Under the pieces are notes generated by a model, which saw only the letters and a program-made list of their open reading frames with translations, ran no database searches and was not told the origin of the DNA. From NCBI GenBank assembly GCA_014379915.1, contig JACMKV010000326.1, positions 1-6,375 of the forward strand: DNA of 6,375 bases, given 5' to 3'. The DNA comes from Burkholderiales bacterium. Its GTDB lineage: Bacteria; Pseudomonadota; Gammaproteobacteria; Burkholderiales; JACMKV01. The position numbers and the translations under genes were made by a program. Below are positions 5,297-6,375 of this stretch, one piece after another (position 1 is the stretch's first letter; every line of letters starts with the position of its first letter).

Positions 5297-6375
5297 CTAG
5301 GCTACTCGCCCGCTTCTTTCTGCTTCATCCAAATTGCTTTCGTTATACAGATGACAGTGCGTCGCGTGCGTTTCGCTCAGTTGCGTCCGCGACGGATAGA
5401 TGTCGCGGCATTGCGGCATGACATCCGCACATCGCGGGTTGAAGTGACAACCGCTTGGGGGATTGACAGGCGAAGGTAAATCGCCTTGCAAGCGTATGAA
5501 TTCCCGCTTGCCGCCCTCTTCGATCACGGGCACCGCTGACAGCAGTGCGCGGGTGTAAGGATGCTTCGGATGATTCAACACCTCATCGACCGTGCCTCGC
5601 TCGACGATGCGGCCGAGGTACATCACTGCGACCTCATGCGCCAAAAACTCCACCACAGAAATATTGTGGGTGATAAAAAGATAGGCGAGTCCAAATTTGC
5701 TTTGCAGCATCCTCAGCAAGTTCAATATCTGCGCTTGCACCGAGACATCGAGCGCACTGGTCGGCTCGTCGCAGATAACCAGCCTGGGGGCGACCGCAAG
5801 GGCGCGCGCGATAGCGATGCGCTGACGCTGGCCGCCCGAGAACTCGTGAGGATAGCGATATTTCGATTCGACGCTGAGGCCGACTTCGCGCAACAGGCTA
5901 TCGATGCGCTGCGCCCGCCCCTCCGCGTGCTCACCGACCTTGAGAGCCACCATGCCCTCCTCGATTATCTCGGTAACCCGCATGCGCGGGTTTAGCGATG
6001 CATACGGATCCTGGAATACGATCTGCAGATCCGACCGCCGTTGCCGCAACTTGCCCCGGCTCAGGCTGGCCAGATCGGTGCCCTCGAAGCGAACGCTTCC
6101 TGCAGTGGGCTCGATCAAACGCAAAATGGATTTTCCAACGGTCGTCTTGCCGCAACCCGATTCGCCGACCAGCGCCAGCGTGCGTCCCGCTTTGATCGTC
6201 AGCGAAACGCCGTCAACTGCCTTGACATGCCCGACCACGCGCTTGAGCAGACCTTTGTGGACCGGGAAATACACTTTGAGATCGTCGACTTCGAGAAGGG
6301 ACTTTTCATCGGCTTTGCCCAAGTCGACTCGGTCAGTCGGGGCGAGCGCATCTTCGCGCAAATCCAGGGTGCCGA
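5297..6375 (-). CDS. Oligopeptide/dipeptide-type ABC importer, ATP-binding protein (DppF/OppF-like), 5' end outside or uncertain
   Basis: Cytoplasmic ATPase that drives a peptide or nickel-type importer. Numbered from the TTG at 6361-6359 (354 residues): domain start SLLEVDDLKVYFPV (21-34), Walker A GESGCGKT (66-73), Q-loop Gln117 in VFQDPYASLNPRMRV, signature FSGGQRQR (174-181), Walker B LVICDEP with Glu199, D-loop SALD (202-205), H-loop His232. The C-terminal oligopeptide-transporter region has HPYTRALLSAVP (267-278) and four Cys (305, 311, 318, 336) in the conserved GCHFNPRC...C...C arrangement. The frame stays open upstream of the TTG to the edge, no ribosome site is visible in the 14 bases there, and about 20 residues of linker-like sequence precede the domain. 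So this may be the second half of a fused double-ATPase protein, or a single protein starting further right. The TAG stop is at 5299-5297. Which substrate it serves cannot be told. Confidence 0.93.
   Translation of the reverse strand, partial: GTLDLREDALAPTDRVDLGKADEKSLLEVDDLKVYFPVHKGLLKRVVGHVKAVDGVSLTIKAGRTLALVGESGCGKTTVGKSILRLIEPTAGSVRFEGTDLASLSRGKLRQRRSDLQIVFQDPYASLNPRMRVTEIIEEGMVALKVGEHAEGRAQRIDSLLREVGLSVESKYRYPHEFSGGQRQRIAIARALAVAPRLVICDEPTSALDVSVQAQILNLLRMLQSKFGLAYLFITHNISVVEFLAHEVAVMYLGRIVERGTVDEVLNHPKHPYTRALLSAVPVIEEGGKREFIRLQGDLPSPVNPPSGCHFNPRCADVMPQCRDIYPSRTQLSETHATHCHLYNESNLDEAERSGRVA

Noticed and set aside
5197..5421. 74-codon plus-strand frame between mltD and the ABC gene
   Set aside because: More than half overlaps the ABC gene antisense; low-complexity composition and no motif.

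Overview
The window looks like chromosomal DNA of a Pseudomonadota bacterium, most likely a betaproteobacterium. The grounds are the gene set and order, the protein sequence style, and a tRNA-Asn-like piece of proteobacterial type. The lineage is an inference from memory of these families, not from a search.

Layout, left to right. At the left edge (1-175, minus) is the start of a phosphoribosyltransferase gene whose reading frame breaks after eight codons. A 356-base gap (176-531) follows. It holds the 3' part of a tRNA-Asn-like sequence ending in CCA (354-402, plus) and a good intrinsic terminator just after it (412-447). Next is a core block: a minus-strand run of a YafS-type methyltransferase, rnhA (RNase HI) and dnaQ (DNA polymerase III epsilon, proofreading exonuclease), and, diverging from it on the plus strand, gloB (glyoxalase II) and then mltD (lipoprotein lytic transglycosylase with two LysM repeats). 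At the right edge (5297 to the end, minus) is the ATP-binding subunit or domain of an oligopeptide/dipeptide-type ABC importer, convergent with mltD and open past the window edge.

The set mltD-gloB-yafS-rnhA-dnaQ-tRNA is the same neighbourhood as in Escherichia coli (there with aspV, a tRNA-Asp gene). Here the methyltransferase, rnhA and dnaQ are co-directional and tightly spaced, so they probably form one operon. The members do different jobs (RNA-DNA hybrid removal, proofreading, methylglyoxal detoxification, peptidoglycan turnover), so this is conserved synteny rather than one pathway.

I see no CRISPR array, transposase, integrase, toxin-antitoxin pair or clear new system. The points worth a second look are the frameshifted phosphoribosyltransferase, the degenerate tRNA remnant with its terminator beside dnaQ, a degenerate 18-bp tandem repeat that supplies the last residues and stop codon of mltD, the missing SAM-binding glycine motif in the methyltransferase, and the unclear head-to-head starts of gloB and the methyltransferase.
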